DNA of 5,285 nucleotides from an uncultured Senegalimassilia sp. (GTDB taxonomy: Bacteria > Actinomycetota > Coriobacteriia > Coriobacteriales > Eggerthellaceae), in assembly GCA_934661765.1 (NCBI GenBank), contig CAKUJT010000156.1:1-5285 (forward strand), read 5' to 3'. Positions 4,839 through 5,285 of this stretch are shown one piece after another (positions within the stretch are counted from its first letter, which is position 1; every line of letters starts with the position of its first letter). A program made the translations under genes and the position numbers. The notes under the pieces were generated by a model. That model did no database searches. It was not told the origin of the DNA and was given only the letters and a program-made list of their open reading frames with translations.

Positions 4839-4919
4839 ATAAGAGCCAAAGCCTATGAGGTGATAAAGCAACTGAATAAGGAAATGAAAGAACAGAATCC
4901 AAGAGCAATTGTAGTATGA
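4839..4919 (+). pseudogene. unrecognised coding scrap between XRE and GH1 remnants
   Basis: The frame from about 4842 reads RAKAYEVIKQLNKEMKEQNP and RAIVV, then TGA (4917-4919). The strongly helical, charged, codon-like sequence suggests a real gene fragment. It has no start and does not match the part of a GH1 enzyme expected before the following segment, so it probably comes from another gene. Family unknown. Confidence 0.3.
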
Positions 4920-5144
4920 CGATGCCGGAAGATGATGAAATTCTCAAGAATGGTACAGTAGATTTTGTTTCCATCAGTTATTATTCCAGCAACTGCGTCA
5001 GTGTCACCAAAAAAGGGGAAATTACTGCGGCAAATGGAGGAGAAAATATTAAGAATCCATATCTTGAAACTTCTGCATGGGGATGGCAGATTGATGCTTT
5101 ACTGGTACAAAAAAGTCATTGAATCCTGCGGAGAAAAATTATAA
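4916..5144 (+). pseudogene. glycoside hydrolase family 1 (6-phospho-beta-glucosidase-like) remnant
   Basis: From about 4916 the frame reads PEDDEILKNGTVDFVSISYY, SSNCVS and, at the end of the block, NPYLETSAWGWQID. This is the signature central-to-late part of 6-phospho-beta-glucosidases of the BglA type. After the codon at 5093-5095 the open frame becomes nonsense (ALLVQKSH, stop), but one frame over, from 5100, YWYKKVIESCGEKL ends at TAA 5142-5144. This matches the extreme C-terminus of the same family. So the ~300 N-terminal residues with the acid/base motif (T-x-N-E-P), and the block between with the nucleophile motif (T/V-E-N-G), are both gone, the latter by an out-of-frame deletion near 5096. 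Intact enzymes are about 460-480 residues and split phospho-beta-glucosides taken up by PTS transporters. This copy cannot be active. Confidence 0.8.
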
Positions 5145-5163
5145 AAAGATTCAGACAAAAAGC

Positions 5164-5199
5164 CCTTTTGGAGAATAATATTTCTTCAAAAGGATTTTT
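5164..5199 (+). terminator. intrinsic terminator after the GH1 remnant
   Basis: CCTTTTGGAGAA (5164-5175) pairs with TTCTTCAAAAGG (5182-5193): 12 bp with one G-U, 6-nt loop, then ATTTTT (5194-5199). It stands 20 nt after the GH1 stop, so the 3' end of the old gene and its terminator have survived together. Confidence 0.8.
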
Positions 5200-5243
5200 G
5201 ATATATAGGGATAATTCCTGATGAAAATCTATGTTAAACCATG

Positions 5244-5264
5244 TATAATAGGATTTGTGGATAA
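5244..5264. promoter_or_regulatory. possible -10 element and a perfect inverted DnaA box
   Basis: TATAAT at 5244-5249 is a perfect -10 hexamer, but no good -35 is seen at 16-18 nt. TGTGGATAA at 5256-5264 is the exact complement of the DnaA box. No gene start with a ribosome site follows before the window ends. Both matches are short and may be chance. Confidence 0.25.
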
Positions 5265-5285
5265 TAAAAAATAAAAATGGATGAG

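Noticed and set aside
1..5285. CRISPR array, tRNA, rRNA or intact insertion sequence
   Set aside because: No regularly spaced repeats, no cloverleaf or CCA-type ends, and no transposase frame or terminal inverted repeats were seen.

Overview
The window looks like a chromosome segment of a low-GC, Gram-positive gut-type Clostridia, most likely Lachnospiraceae. This is inferred from the protein families, the strong AGGAGG-type ribosome sites, the AT-rich intergenic DNA and the phage- or island-type remnants. No rRNA, tRNA or CRISPR array is visible.

Positions 1-1946 form an intact, relatively GC-rich block of three tightly overlapping plus-strand genes: the C-terminal part of an integral membrane protein of unknown family, a TetR-type repressor that starts at an overlapping TTG, and a zinc-type medium-chain (NAD-linked) alcohol/polyol dehydrogenase. 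The 8-nt and 4-nt overlaps suggest one translationally coupled operon. The TetR protein probably controls it, with promoter and operator upstream of the window.

Positions 1947-2395 hold no convincing gene. They contain an AT-rich tract next to a perfect DnaA box and a cluster of TTATC/GATAA motifs, a tiny basic ORF, degenerate short repeats, small hairpins and a strong terminator.

Positions 2396-3142 hold an apparently intact divergent pair: a minus-strand XRE repressor and a plus-strand 87-residue protein of unknown function. They share an intergenic region with overlapping divergent promoters and two 13-bp palindromes that are exact reverse complements of each other, which are good candidate operators.

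From 3143 to 5144 the window is a gene graveyard. It holds a hicA toxin gene with a nonsense codon in mid-gene; a hicB antitoxin gene whose centre is missing, joining its first ~10 codons to its C-terminal helices; an AlbA_2/RecG-like regulator with a large out-of-frame internal deletion and a 1-base slip in an A-run; a second hicA-tail/hicB-head scrap; an antisense, 5'-truncated XRE gene; a short unrecognised scrap; and a glycoside hydrolase family 1 (6-phospho-beta-glucosidase-like) remnant that keeps a central block and the extreme C-terminus and is followed by its terminator. The simplest reading is an old accessory or defence-type island that has shrunk by repeated internal deletions, next to a living metabolic operon. 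Only the XRE/87-aa pair appears to survive.
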